This document shows positions 1 through 8,511 of a stretch of 64,000 nt of DNA, one piece after another. Under the pieces are notes generated by a model. The model had not been told where the DNA came from. It saw only the letters and a list, made by a program, of their open reading frames with translations, and did no database searches. This DNA is from Singulisphaera sp. GP187. Lineage in GTDB: Bacteria > Planctomycetota > Planctomycetia > Isosphaerales > Isosphaeraceae. Each line of letters opens with the position of its first letter. Within the stretch, counting starts at the first letter, position 1. Made by a program: the position numbers and the translations under genes. Location of the stretch: assembly GCF_900129635.1 (NCBI RefSeq), contig NZ_FSRB01000002.1, forward strand, positions 1,950,727 to 2,014,726, written 5' to 3'.

Positions 1-51
1 GAAACGGTCGTTGAGTTATTGGGAGCCGCGGGATGTCGTCGCAATCACTGA
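1..51 (+). CDS. Possible 3' end of an upstream gene (partial)
   Basis: Reading from base 1, the frame is open for 16 codons and stops with TGA at 49-51, overlapping the start of the prenyl synthase gene by about 19 bases. Such an overlap is what a translationally coupled upstream gene would give. The fragment is too short to identify, and chance openness is quite possible. Confidence 0.25.
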   Translation, partial: ETVVELLGAAGCRRNH

Positions 52-1037
52 TGAAGCCTGAGGAAGCGAACGGGAAACTAGCGGCTGTCTATGCGCCGAT
101 CGTCGACCAGTTGGCCGAGTCCGAGCGAATTTTCGAGGCCGAACTCGGCAGCCGATTCCCGTTCGTGCAACAACTCGTCGATCACTGTGCGGACTACCGT
201 GGCAAGCGGCTTCGACCGGCCCTGGTCCTGCTCTCGGCGCGCGCGTCCGGCGCGCTCAACGCGTCCCACCCGGTGCTCGCGGCCGTGGTCGAGATGATCC
301 ATACCGCCACCTTGGTTCATGACGACATCCTCGACGAGGCCCTGGTGCGGCGGCACGCGACCACGGTCAACGCCGAGTGGGGCAACGAACCAGCCGTGCT
401 CCTGGGTGACTACCTCTTCACCCACGCGTTCCACCTCGCCGCTTCGCTCGACTCGACGCTGGCCTGCCGTTGGATCGGCCATGCCACCAACCTGGTCTGC
501 GAAGGGGAGATGCAGCAGGTTCACCATCGGGGGAATCTCGACCTCGACGAAGACGCATACTTTTCGATCATCCAGGGGAAGACGGCCGAGTTGACCGCGG
601 TCTCCTGCCGGCTTGGAGCGCACTACGCCGGAGCTCCCAGCGCCGTGATCGAGGCTATGGAAAATTACGGTCGCGACCTGGGAATTGCCTTTCAGATTGC
701 CGACGACGTCCTCGATCTCTGGGGCGAAGAACGGAATACCGGCAAGAGCCTGGGCACCGATCTCAAGAAGCAGAAACTGACCTTGCCCCTCATCCGCTTC
801 CTCGCCACCGCCCCTCCCGCCTCAGCCGCTTCCGTCCGGCGACTCCTCGCCGAGGCCGAACCCGATCGCCGGCGTCTCAGGGATTATCTTGATTCTTCGG
901 ACGCCTTGGAGTATTCCTGGAATCGGGCGAAAGCACACGCCGAGCGTGCCCACTCGGCCCTCGAATGCCTGTCCGAATCGAATGCGAAGTCGGTGCTCCG
1001 AAGCCTGACCCATTACGTCGTTCGCCGCAGTTCGTGA
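33..1037 (+). CDS. ispB: Trans-polyprenyl diphosphate synthase
   Basis: This enzyme condenses isopentenyl diphosphate units onto an allylic primer to make the long polyprenyl tail of menaquinone or a related quinone. It is a soluble all-alpha protein of 334 residues, a normal family length. The G-K-R substrate motif lies at about residues 57-59. The first aspartate-rich motif (DDILD) is at about 97-101 and the second (DDVLD) at about 224-228. The start follows a GGGAG ribosome site at about 20-24. Product chain length cannot be read from sequence, so the ispB symbol (octaprenyl) is generic; hexa- or heptaprenyl synthases look the same. Confidence 0.93.
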   Translation: MSSQSLMKPEEANGKLAAVYAPIVDQLAESERIFEAELGSRFPFVQQLVDHCADYRGKRLRPALVLLSARASGALNASHPVLAAVVEMIHTATLVHDDILDEALVRRHATTVNAEWGNEPAVLLGDYLFTHAFHLAASLDSTLACRWIGHATNLVCEGEMQQVHHRGNLDLDEDAYFSIIQGKTAELTAVSCRLGAHYAGAPSAVIEAMENYGRDLGIAFQIADDVLDLWGEERNTGKSLGTDLKKQKLTLPLIRFLATAPPASAASVRRLLAEAEPDRRRLRDYLDSSDALEYSWNRAKAHAERAHSALECLSESNAKSVLRSLTHYVVRRSS

Positions 1038-1363
1038 CCGAAAACCGGAGCGCCTCACCGTTCGGCGTTCCCCACGCCCTGATCGATTGACATTTCGACA
1101 CTTGATGCGCCACGCCGCATCCGTGTCGTCATCTTGACCCATCCAACGACTGCCTCTGACTGAGTCCGCCGCTCCTGATCGGGCCTCGTTTGCACGTGCA
1201 ACGCGACACGGAAAACGTGCGTTTATTACGCGCCGTGTCCGCAGTTTGCAAGATTATTGCGAACAATGGGATATTGTTTGCTAATTCAGGAGAGGGCTGT
1301 TTTCGGGATCGGGAAATGTGGTAGAGTTAGGTTTGGGGCATCCAAACGCTCCTCTTTCACGAG
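1038..1363. other. Intergenic region with regulatory-looking palindromes
   Basis: These 326 bases hold no convincing gene. They are locally AT-rich and contain three symmetric sequences: TTGCACGTGCAA at 1190-1201, a stem with GACACGG (1205-1211) facing CCGTGTC (1233-1239), and a 23-base operator-like inverted repeat at 1259-1281. The region probably holds the end of the ispB transcript and the promoter of the XRE gene. Confidence 0.5.
1259..1281. promoter_or_regulatory. Operator-like inverted repeat upstream of the XRE regulator
   Basis: GCGAACAAT (1259-1267) and ATTGTTTGC (1273-1281) are inverted copies with one mismatch, separated by five bases. Short palindromes of this size in front of a cI/XRE-type gene are typical autoregulatory operators. 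It lies about 110 bases before the start codon. Binding by the neighbouring protein is inferred from position only. Confidence 0.4.
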
Positions 1364-1390
1364 ATGTTGGCACATCAAGGACGTTCGATC

Positions 1391-1858
1391 ATGGATGCCG
1401 ACAAGGCCTCGCCGCTTCAGAAGAAACTTCTCGGCCAGATGGTTCGCCGGGGCCTGAATGGCCAGAAGCTGGCGAAAATCTCCAAGGTCAGCGACTCGGA
1501 AATCTCGCGAATTCTTGCCGGAAAATCGCGACCCGGGTTGGAGAATGCTTTCCGGCTTGCGAAGGCGGTGGGTGTCTCACTTGATTATCTGGCCGACGAC
1601 ACCCTGGAAAACGACCCTGCCATCACGACTGATCCCCTCTCTCCCGAGGAACGGGAGATCCTTGATCTTGCGCATGCAATCGGCTGTTCGCGGACGACCC
1701 GGATCCTGGAAAACATCCGAATCGTCGGCTATGAAGCGGCAATGCGACGCTTGCTCGATGCCAAGCCGCAGAGCGACGCGGAGGAACCGAGCCGACCGAC
1801 GGTTTCCGCCTCTTCCCCGGCCCCTCCCGCCAGTTCATTGATGTCCAATCGCGTCTAA
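1391..1858 (+). CDS. XRE-family helix-turn-helix transcriptional regulator
   Basis: This is a 155-residue predicted DNA-binding protein. Residues 10-70 carry a cI/Xre-type HTH: the segment QKLAKISKVSDSEISRILAG fits the helix-turn-helix, followed by the usual AFRLAKAVGVSLDYL helix and turn. The C-terminal half has no recognised ligand domain and ends in a low-complexity Ser/Pro/Ala tail. An ATG at 1364 in the same frame is the alternative start; 1391 was preferred because it begins just before the HTH domain. The gene stands alone between a biosynthetic gene and a convergent acyltransferase. The palindrome at 1259-1281 suggests autoregulation, but its targets are unknown. Confidence 0.8.
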   Translation: MDADKASPLQKKLLGQMVRRGLNGQKLAKISKVSDSEISRILAGKSRPGLENAFRLAKAVGVSLDYLADDTLENDPAITTDPLSPEEREILDLAHAIGCSRTTRILENIRIVGYEAAMRRLLDAKPQSDAEEPSRPTVSASSPAPPASSLMSNRV

Positions 1859-2208
1859 AACGTGCCAGCCATCGCCCGGATTCCAAGCAAACGCGTCCTC
1901 ACAACCTCGATCCCAGGTGGTCCGGGTTGTGAGGCAACCTTCGCCCTCCCTTGATTTCTCCTCGATTCGGGAGATCGTTCTCGGCTTGTTCCCAACGCTG
2001 CAGCAGAGGCCGAAACCCGTGGCTGCTGGAACCGGCTTGCGCGGTCCGGTCCCGGACGGCCGGTTCGTTGGAAGATCCGCATCCTGCTCTCGATCCCAAA
2101 CGCGAAGCTCCAAGCGTTCACCGTTGTCGCTTCCAGATTGAAGAGCTTGTGCATCCCCGATGGAAATCGGTGGGATTCTTGAACCGAGGTCCACTCAGAC
2201 CCAAGCTC
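1859..2208. other. Convergent intergenic region, no gene seen
   Basis: These 350 bases separate two convergent genes. Apart from the hairpin at 1897-1934 nothing recognisable is present; short open frames here lack ribosome sites and plausible composition. Confidence 0.5.
1897..1934. terminator. Hairpin between convergent genes, possible bidirectional terminator
   Basis: CCTCACAACC (1897-1906) and GGTTGTGAGG (1925-1934) form a perfect 10-bp stem with an 18-base loop, between the ends of the XRE gene and the plsC-like gene. There is no T-run on either side, so termination rather than another role is an inference. Confidence 0.4.
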
Positions 2209-3231
2209 TCAAAACCGTGTCGATGCCTGTGACGCCGTTGCGCTGAGATAAACGAAGCCGTCGTGGTCGAAACGGGCCTGCAAGCCCGTTTCGAGCCATT
2301 CTTGGCGGCCGGCGATCCGGGTCTGCAATCGTCCTTCCCGTTCCGGCGGAAGGGGGGACCCGTGGGCTCCGACAACTCGGAGGGCGATTCCCGGAAGGGG
2401 AAGGCCCACTGAGCCTGGTTTGTGGCCGATCTGGTGAATCGGACCCAGGTGGACGTCGGCCGTCGAGCCCGTCAAGGGGCCGAGTTCAGGATGGGTGAGC
2501 TGGGGGAGCGACGGGTCGAGGGTCTCGAGGGGACGTGGGCGATTGTCGCGCTGTTCGACCGCGAGAACGCCTGCGACGAGGACGGCTTGCCTGACGGTGA
2601 ACCGGGTGATCGGTGGTGGGATCGGCGCGTCGAAGACCACGTTGACGGTTCGCCGCCTCGGCGAGGACCGCGCAGCAAAGAATCGGCCCCCCGCGAAGCT
2701 GAAGCGACTGCCCCAGAGGTTGTCCAGAAACACGGGGATGACCGGCACGGGGTCGCGTCCCTTGAGGATCACCTCGAGGCCGCGATAAAAGGGCCCGAGC
2801 AATCCCGTCCGGGTGATCTGGGCCTCGGGGAACAAGCCGACCGCGTCACCCTGGTCGAGCGTCTCTTGCGCGGCTCGGATCGCGGTTCGCACCGTGTGGC
2901 CCCCGGAAAACGGGACCGGGATCAAACCGGCTCGACGGCCGAGGATGCCGAGGACCGGCTGTCGGAGAAAGTCGGCGTTGACGAGGATCCGACCACGCCT
3001 CGGGCAGCTTGCCGCCAGGATAAAGCCGTCGACCCAGCTCACGTGGTTCGCCACGAAAAGGACCGGCCCCGTTCGGGGAACGTGGTGCAGACCGCGAATC
3101 TTCAAGCGGTAATGGGGGAAAAGCAGCAGTCGGAAGAGAGGTTGAACGATCCAGGGTAAGAACGCGAAGAAGGTGAGAACGCTGAACGCGAGGGCCGTGA
3201 CTGCGATCAACAGCCAATCACGCGTTGACAT
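2209..3231 (-). CDS. PlsC-type 1-acylglycerol-3-phosphate acyltransferase with AMP-ligase remnant
   Basis: The 340-residue protein probably acylates lysophosphatidic acid at the inner membrane. An N-terminal hydrophobic segment (about residues 7-30) is followed by the PlsC domain, with the NHVSWVD catalytic motif (HX4D) and the FPEAQITRTG block. From about residue 240 the sequence no longer looks like PlsC. The stretch GSVGLPLPGIALRVV, then PLPPEREGRL and WLETG-x-x-ARFDHDGFVYLS, matches the final part of acyl-CoA or acyl-ACP synthetases, as found in Aas-type fusions, but most of that enzyme is missing. The ATG at 3231 has a GGAG about 8 bases upstream; a longer reading to 3285 is possible. 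Confidence 0.85.
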   Translation of the reverse strand: MSTRDWLLIAVTALAFSVLTFFAFLPWIVQPLFRLLLFPHYRLKIRGLHHVPRTGPVLFVANHVSWVDGFILAASCPRRGRILVNADFLRQPVLGILGRRAGLIPVPFSGGHTVRTAIRAAQETLDQGDAVGLFPEAQITRTGLLGPFYRGLEVILKGRDPVPVIPVFLDNLWGSRFSFAGGRFFAARSSPRRRTVNVVFDAPIPPPITRFTVRQAVLVAGVLAVEQRDNRPRPLETLDPSLPQLTHPELGPLTGSTADVHLGPIHQIGHKPGSVGLPLPGIALRVVGAHGSPLPPEREGRLQTRIAGRQEWLETGLQARFDHDGFVYLSATASQASTRF

Positions 3232-3352
3232 GAAGCGGCTCCGAGTGAGAAGCAAGGCAGACGCCGCGCCTCGCCAGAGCGCCACGAGGCGAGCGGGAGG
3301 GCCGGGCCGGTCCGGTGCCCGAACAGCAGGAGCCTCCGGTTTGCCGGCCGGT

Positions 3353-4075
3353 TCATTCCGGAGTCTCGAGGGGCATCGACGCGTCGGGCAGGCGGCCGGT
3401 GCGGAGCGAATGGCTCATGAGTTGCTTCGCTCGCTCAGGCAAGGACGTGGCTTCAATCCGCGAGATCGTCTCTTCGATCGGGTAGTCGACCCGCTTGAGT
3501 TCCACCTTGTTGTCGTCGATCACGGCGTAGGCCGCCCTTGGATCGCCGTCGCGAGGCTGGCCGACGCTCCCTGGATTGAGCACGACGGTGCCGTCAACCG
3601 ACAAGTTAAATTGCATGTGAGAATGACCGACGCACACGATGTCGGCCTCGACATTGTGAACGCGTTTGGCCCAGAGCAGCCGGTCTTTCATCAGATACTC
3701 GTCGAGCGGGTCGCGCGGAGTGGCGTGGACCAGGTAGAATCGCCGACCGCCGAGCGTGAACCGTTGAGTGAGGGGGAGTTGTAGCAAGTAGCGCCGTTCG
3801 TCGGACCCGAGGGCATCCCAGACGTGCGGTCGTGAGACCCGGGTGAGGTAGCGATACCCCGTCTCGCCACTGACCGCGATCCCCTGGGCCACGCCATGAT
3901 CGTGGTTGCCCCGGATGGCATAGCGCGCGTGCTCCATGGCCCAGCGGACGCAGCGGGCGGGGTCGGGGCCATAGTCGACGAGATCACCCAGGCAGAGACA
4001 GACGTCGTGCGGTTCGTTGATCGCCGCCAGCGCGGACCAGTTGGCATGGATATCGGAGACGACGAGGATTCGCAT
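3353..4075 (-). CDS. Calcineurin-like metallophosphoesterase (YfcE/MJ0936-like)
   Basis: This 240-residue protein carries the dinuclear-metal phosphoesterase signature in order: SDIHANW near the N-terminus, GDLVDYGP, GNHDHG, VGHSHMQF, and the NPGSVGQPRDGDPRAAYAV motif typical of the small YfcE/MJ0936 group. Members hydrolyse phosphodiesters or phosphomonoesters; the true substrate is unknown. The ATG at 4075 places SDIHAN immediately after the start, as usual, whereas an upstream frame to 4132 adds unlike sequence. It lies 121 bases from the plsC-like gene on the same strand, so cotranscription is possible. Confidence 0.85.
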   Translation of the reverse strand: MRILVVSDIHANWSALAAINEPHDVCLCLGDLVDYGPDPARCVRWAMEHARYAIRGNHDHGVAQGIAVSGETGYRYLTRVSRPHVWDALGSDERRYLLQLPLTQRFTLGGRRFYLVHATPRDPLDEYLMKDRLLWAKRVHNVEADIVCVGHSHMQFNLSVDGTVVLNPGSVGQPRDGDPRAAYAVIDDNKVELKRVDYPIEETISRIEATSLPERAKQLMSHSLRTGRLPDASMPLETPE

Positions 4076-4352
4076 CAGGGGCGATTCCGGCAAGGTGCCA
4101 AGGGGGATGATCCAACTTTTGCGACGACCCAAGGACGCTGAGCGTTGGAATCGAATGGGGTCCAGTCGATACGAGATGGCAAATGCCGAACCAGGATGGC
4201 AATGACTTCGCGAACGTCAAAGGGTCAGGTCGCCGCTCGGAGCGTTTGGGGAGTCCCTTGGTTCATCGATCGCCCACTCCCGAGACTGCGAGACCGGGAG
4301 TCGAAGAGGCACAGGGTACGCGATCCCGTGGACGGGATCAATCGCGGAACGC

Positions 4353-6236
4353 TCAAGACCCGTGCCAGCGATCGTACCAGAGTTGAAACATCAACAAGGT
4401 CCAGAGTGGCTTCCGGTGGTCACGGACGCCCGCCGCGTGTTCGCCGATCCGCCGTTCCACCTCGTTGGGATCGAACAACCCCTGCCGTTCCAACCGCTTG
4501 CGGTCGAGCAACGAGCCGAGCAGTCCGGCCAGAGGACCGCGAAGCCAGTGCGCCACCGGGATCCCGAAACCCTTCTTGGGGCGGTCGAGGATGGTCGCGG
4601 GGAGCCGGCCGGCCGCGGCCGTTTTCAAGAGTCGCTTGGTCTGATTGCGACCATACTTAAAGCGGGGAGGGAGCGACTGCATCGAGTCGACCAGGAGCGC
4701 GTCGAGAAAGGGAGCGCGGACTTCCAGGCCACAAGCCATGCTCGCTCGATCGACCTTGGCGAGGATATCGTCGGGGAGGTAGGTGTCCTGGTAAAGCGCC
4801 AGGGAGCGAGTGAGCGGGTCGGCCCTGGGGACGAGTCCGCTGGCACGGAGCAGATGTTCCGCCTCGACGTCGAGCGTCTCGTCCGCGATCAGTAACCGCT
4901 TGATCTCCGCTCCGGAGAACGAACCGAGCCAGCGTTGATGGGCGAGCGGGGCCGATTCGCCGGCTCCCCGGAGGAACTGCTTGAGTCGAAAGTCGAGGCT
5001 GATGTTGCCGTGATTGACCGGCAACCTGCCGACGGCGGCACCGGCCAAGGCCCGCGCGGCGCGAGGGAGCCGGCGGAACAGGTTCGCGGCGCGTTCGGCC
5101 ACGAACGTGGGATAGCCCGCCAGCAGCTCATCGGCGCCATCGCCACCCAGGGCCACGGTCACTTCGCTGCGAGCGAATCGGCTCAACAGGTGCGTGGGCA
5201 AGATCGAGGCGTCGCCAAACGGCTCGTCGAGCCAACCCGCGACGTCGGGCAAGAGTTCCTGCACGGCCTCGACGGAGAACGTCCGCTCGTGATGATCGGT
5301 GCCGAGGTGGCGGGCGACCAGGCGGGCATGGGCACTCTCGTCAAAGCTCGGGTCGGCGAATCCGATCGAGAACGTGTGAATCCCCCGCGCCGGCTCCAAC
5401 TCGGCGAGAGCCGCCGCGACGCTCGAGGAGTCGATGCCGCCCGAGAGGAACACGCCGAGTGGTACATCCGAGCGGCGGTGACGGGCGACCGCGGCTCGAA
5501 AGTCGGTCCAGAACTGCTCCGCGGCCACGTCGAACGGCGGACACTCATGCTCCTCGCGCGAGTCCGGAGCCGTCCAGTACCGCGTGATTCGCGCTTCGCC
5601 CCCTTCCCAGACCAGGACGTGCGCGGGCGGCAACTTCCGCAGGCCCGCCCAGATCGAGTAGGGAGCAGGGATATATTCATAAAAAAGATAGCGAGCGAGT
5701 CCGGGCAGGTCGAGGCGACGCGCGATCTCGGGATGTTCCAGGATCGCCTTGGCTTCGGAGCCGAACACCAGACCGCCGGAGGACGTCTGGGCATAGAGCA
5801 ATGGTTTTTGCCCCATCCGATCGCGGGCCAGGACCAGGCGGTTCCGCTTCTTGTCCCAGAGGGCGAGGGCAAACATCCCGTTCAAGAAACGGGCGAAATC
5901 GGCTCCATGCTCTTCGTAGAGATGGACCAGGCATTCCGTGTCCGATTGGCTCCGGAAGGTGTGTCCCTGCGCGAGCAGTGACTTCCGGAGCTCGGGCTCG
6001 TTGTAGATCTCGCCGTTGTACGTGATCCAGATCGTTTCGTCTTCGTTGGCCATCGGCTGGGCGCCACCGGCCAGGTCGATGATCGAGAGCCGGCGATGCC
6101 CCAACGCCGCGGGGCCGTCGATCCGATACCCCTCGCCATCGGGGCCCCGATGCGCCAGCGTTGTCGTCATCCTCGCCAGCACGGCGGGATCCACAGGACC
6201 ATTCTCACGGTTCACGAAACCGGCGATGCCGCACAT
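4353..6236 (-). CDS. asnB: Asparagine synthetase, glutamine-hydrolysing
   Basis: The protein converts aspartate to asparagine using glutamine and ATP. At 627 residues it has the usual two-domain layout. The N-terminal class II glutaminase begins MCGIAGF, with Cys2 as nucleophile. The synthetase domain has the pyrophosphate loop SGGIDSSS at residues 265-272. The start was fixed at 6236 because Cys must follow the initiator Met; the frame stays open 44 codons upstream. Family members of this length also act as amidotransferases in exopolysaccharide or antibiotic clusters, but no such neighbours are present, so plain asparagine synthesis is the simplest reading. Confidence 0.92.
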   Translation of the reverse strand: MCGIAGFVNRENGPVDPAVLARMTTTLAHRGPDGEGYRIDGPAALGHRRLSIIDLAGGAQPMANEDETIWITYNGEIYNEPELRKSLLAQGHTFRSQSDTECLVHLYEEHGADFARFLNGMFALALWDKKRNRLVLARDRMGQKPLLYAQTSSGGLVFGSEAKAILEHPEIARRLDLPGLARYLFYEYIPAPYSIWAGLRKLPPAHVLVWEGGEARITRYWTAPDSREEHECPPFDVAAEQFWTDFRAAVARHRRSDVPLGVFLSGGIDSSSVAAALAELEPARGIHTFSIGFADPSFDESAHARLVARHLGTDHHERTFSVEAVQELLPDVAGWLDEPFGDASILPTHLLSRFARSEVTVALGGDGADELLAGYPTFVAERAANLFRRLPRAARALAGAAVGRLPVNHGNISLDFRLKQFLRGAGESAPLAHQRWLGSFSGAEIKRLLIADETLDVEAEHLLRASGLVPRADPLTRSLALYQDTYLPDDILAKVDRASMACGLEVRAPFLDALLVDSMQSLPPRFKYGRNQTKRLLKTAAAGRLPATILDRPKKGFGIPVAHWLRGPLAGLLGSLLDRKRLERQGLFDPNEVERRIGEHAAGVRDHRKPLWTLLMFQLWYDRWHGS

Positions 6237-7071
6237 GATCGAAGCGAACGTCTCCAAACCCACAAACGAAATGGCCCTGAGCTCATCCAGCCTACACCAG
6301 CCACGGGCGGGCGCACAGTCCGGCTCAAGCTCCAGGGTTGCTGCGTTGCCGCGAGCGTTCGACGTCACCGCAACACCCTTCGATCGTCACTCGTTCGGGC
6401 AAGGCTGCCTACTCGATCAGCGTAAACTGCCGCGAATCGCGACCGCGACGCTCCGCGAGTCGACATGATCCAGAGGAAAAATCACATTCGTCCGAACGAT
6501 CACGTCATTGTTCCTAACTGATTGGCATGCAAGAAGAAACCTGCAGAACGAAAAAGGCGAATTCTCCCCGCTCCCGGACAAATCGGACCTCGTTTTTCCG
6601 CTCTGGTCTCTGACTTGCATTCCCTGGTGTGCAGCCCATGCGGGCTTGGACTCACGGTTTCCGCAGGTGAACGCCATGAGGAGAATGATCACGGTGGACC
6701 GCCCCCAGAACCCATCCTGCCCGACTTGCTCGACCGAGCTCGGTTCGTCCCTCCCCTGTTGGCGAGCGTCAAGCTGATGACCTGACGTCCTCCGCCGATC
6801 CAAGGGCCTGGTCCCCTCAGCCCTTGATCCAACCCCTCGGTCGACGAGATTCCGGAACGACTGGGCGACGTGGATTCGTCGTTCCTCACGCCAGTTGTTC
6901 GCTCGTTCAACCTTGAACTTTCTCACTCCTTCCTTGGAAACGTCCCGCGTTCAACTCTGAATCTTAATGAATTCGTTGACAATTGAGCCGTTGGATCGCG
7001 ATTCCCCCGGCGCCTTGTTGCAGTGCAGGCCGTGGCGGAACGATCCGACGAAATTTGTTGGGAGCTGAGCA
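6237..7071. other. 835-base divergent intergenic region
   Basis: No supported gene was found between the divergent asnB and the gene at 7072. Open frames here lack ribosome sites, and their translations are rich in Arg/Ser/Pro, typical of non-coding high-GC sequence. A TTGACAATTGAG stretch near 6975 resembles a -35 region but no matching -10 was convincing. The region should hold the promoters of both flanking genes. Confidence 0.5.
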
Positions 7072-8229
7072 ATGATTTTTTCACTGAATGGCCTGCTTCG
7101 CGGCTTCATCTACCTGACGATCGTCTCGAGCATCACCGCGATTGGGATCAGCCGTCTCGCTCCCCAAGAGTCGCATTTCCGGATCTTGAAGCCGTCGATG
7201 ATTGTGCCTGTGAATGGATATCACTTCCGTAGCTATGATCGAATTCCTCGAGTCCTTGATCCCATGACTGGCCTCCTTTCCGACGTCACGTTGGAGGGTG
7301 TGGATTCCTTCGACAGCGCGACCTGTTCCCCCTGGGAGAACGATCGGGGGCAGTCGTACGTCGTCGGACGCTGGCTCGGTCGGTCGAAGGCCGATGATGG
7401 CATTTGCCAGGGCTGTGGCTTGGGCCGGTTCAAGTTTCCCGGCGGCAAGACGCTCGAGCGCGTCAAGCTTGATGTGATGCCGGTCAGTCGTCCTTGTTTC
7501 TTTCCCGATGATCCCTCACGCGTGATTTTCGCGGCGGGAGACGGTCAGCTCTATCGTTATCAGTTTGAAAAAGAGTCGGACACCTCCGAATCGCCGGGAG
7601 AGGGAACCCGCCTGAGTCCTCTGGTCTGGAAGGTTGCCACGGCCGGCGAAATGCCGGTCTCGATCAACGACCCGATCTGGCCGACCGATCCTCGGCTCAA
7701 GAGTCGGCTGATCGCCTCACTCACCTTCATCGTCAAGGACACGAACGGTAAGTCGAGGATGCGTACTCGGCTGGGATGGCTCCAACTGAACCCCGCGGGG
7801 ACGGAGATCGTCCGGGCGGGCCGACTGATCGGTCAACCGGACACAATGACGCCTGGCGCCGGCACCACCCCGAGACCCGACGAGTCGCTCCCAGCCGTCT
7901 ATTCCGCCGGATCTGGGGGGGGGCTCACCCTGGCCTACATGACCCACGAGGAGCATGAAAACGGTTGGGGTTTGCACGTGGCTCCCCTCGAGATTGAATT
8001 CGAGACCGGGATTCCGATCGTGGATGAGCTTCGGTGTCAGACGGTCGCGGACAAGCAGTCGCATGCGATCCCGATTTTCTCCGCCGACGGCCGTACCCTC
8101 TTCTCGGTGCTCAACACCGATCCCAAGCCCGAAACGCTGGTACGGATTCCCGTCCCCAACCTGGAGCGTGCCCCCGCTGCGGTCTTGGCACGCCTTGTCT
8201 TACGCAAGGGCCGGGTCGCGTGGAACTGA
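7072..8229 (+). CDS. Membrane-anchored or secreted protein with propeller-like repeats
   Basis: This 385-residue protein is not recognised at family level. An uncleaved anchor or signal segment occupies about residues 8-28. The remainder has blade-like phrases such as FPDDPSRVIFAAGDGQLYRY and PIFSADGRTLFSVLN, which resemble PD40/TolB WD-like repeats. A CQGCG motif lies near residue 112. The ATG at 7072 follows a GGGAG ribosome site at about 7059. It is transcribed alone, with a strong terminator directly after the stop. It is probably periplasmic; its function is unknown. Confidence 0.75.
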   Translation: MIFSLNGLLRGFIYLTIVSSITAIGISRLAPQESHFRILKPSMIVPVNGYHFRSYDRIPRVLDPMTGLLSDVTLEGVDSFDSATCSPWENDRGQSYVVGRWLGRSKADDGICQGCGLGRFKFPGGKTLERVKLDVMPVSRPCFFPDDPSRVIFAAGDGQLYRYQFEKESDTSESPGEGTRLSPLVWKVATAGEMPVSINDPIWPTDPRLKSRLIASLTFIVKDTNGKSRMRTRLGWLQLNPAGTEIVRAGRLIGQPDTMTPGAGTTPRPDESLPAVYSAGSGGGLTLAYMTHEEHENGWGLHVAPLEIEFETGIPIVDELRCQTVADKQSHAIPIFSADGRTLFSVLNTDPKPETLVRIPVPNLERAPAAVLARLVLRKGRVAWN

Positions 8230-8239
8230 CGAGGGAATT

Positions 8240-8266
8240 CGGGCGGCGAGCCGATCGCGCCGCCCG
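8240..8266 (+). terminator. Rho-independent terminator
   Basis: CGGGCGGCG (8240-8248) pairs perfectly with CGCCGCCCG (8258-8266) across a nine-base loop and is followed by TTTCT. It starts 10 bases after the stop codon of the gene ending at 8229. Confidence 0.75.
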
Positions 8267-8511
8267 TTTCTCGGCGGAAGCGGCAACGGCCCGACTACCG
8301 ACCTCGCTCTTCTGGCTCGCGGTTCACCTCCCTTGCCGCCACGCGTCGACCCGAGTTCTCGCTGAGAACCTCGCGGTCGAATTCGGTTCGTGGCGGGAAA
8401 ACGCCACTCCCTGCCGGATCCCGCCTTGCCGCCTTGCCGGTGGGCGCGTCATGCTAAAATGGGGGTGAGCGTTCCTCGATCCCCGCAGCTCGGCCAGGGA
8501 GGTTTCCGACC

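Noticed and set aside
6417..6926. 169-codon minus-strand frame in the asnB upstream gap
   Set aside because: No ribosome site, mixed composition, and no similarity to anything recognised; treated as non-coding.
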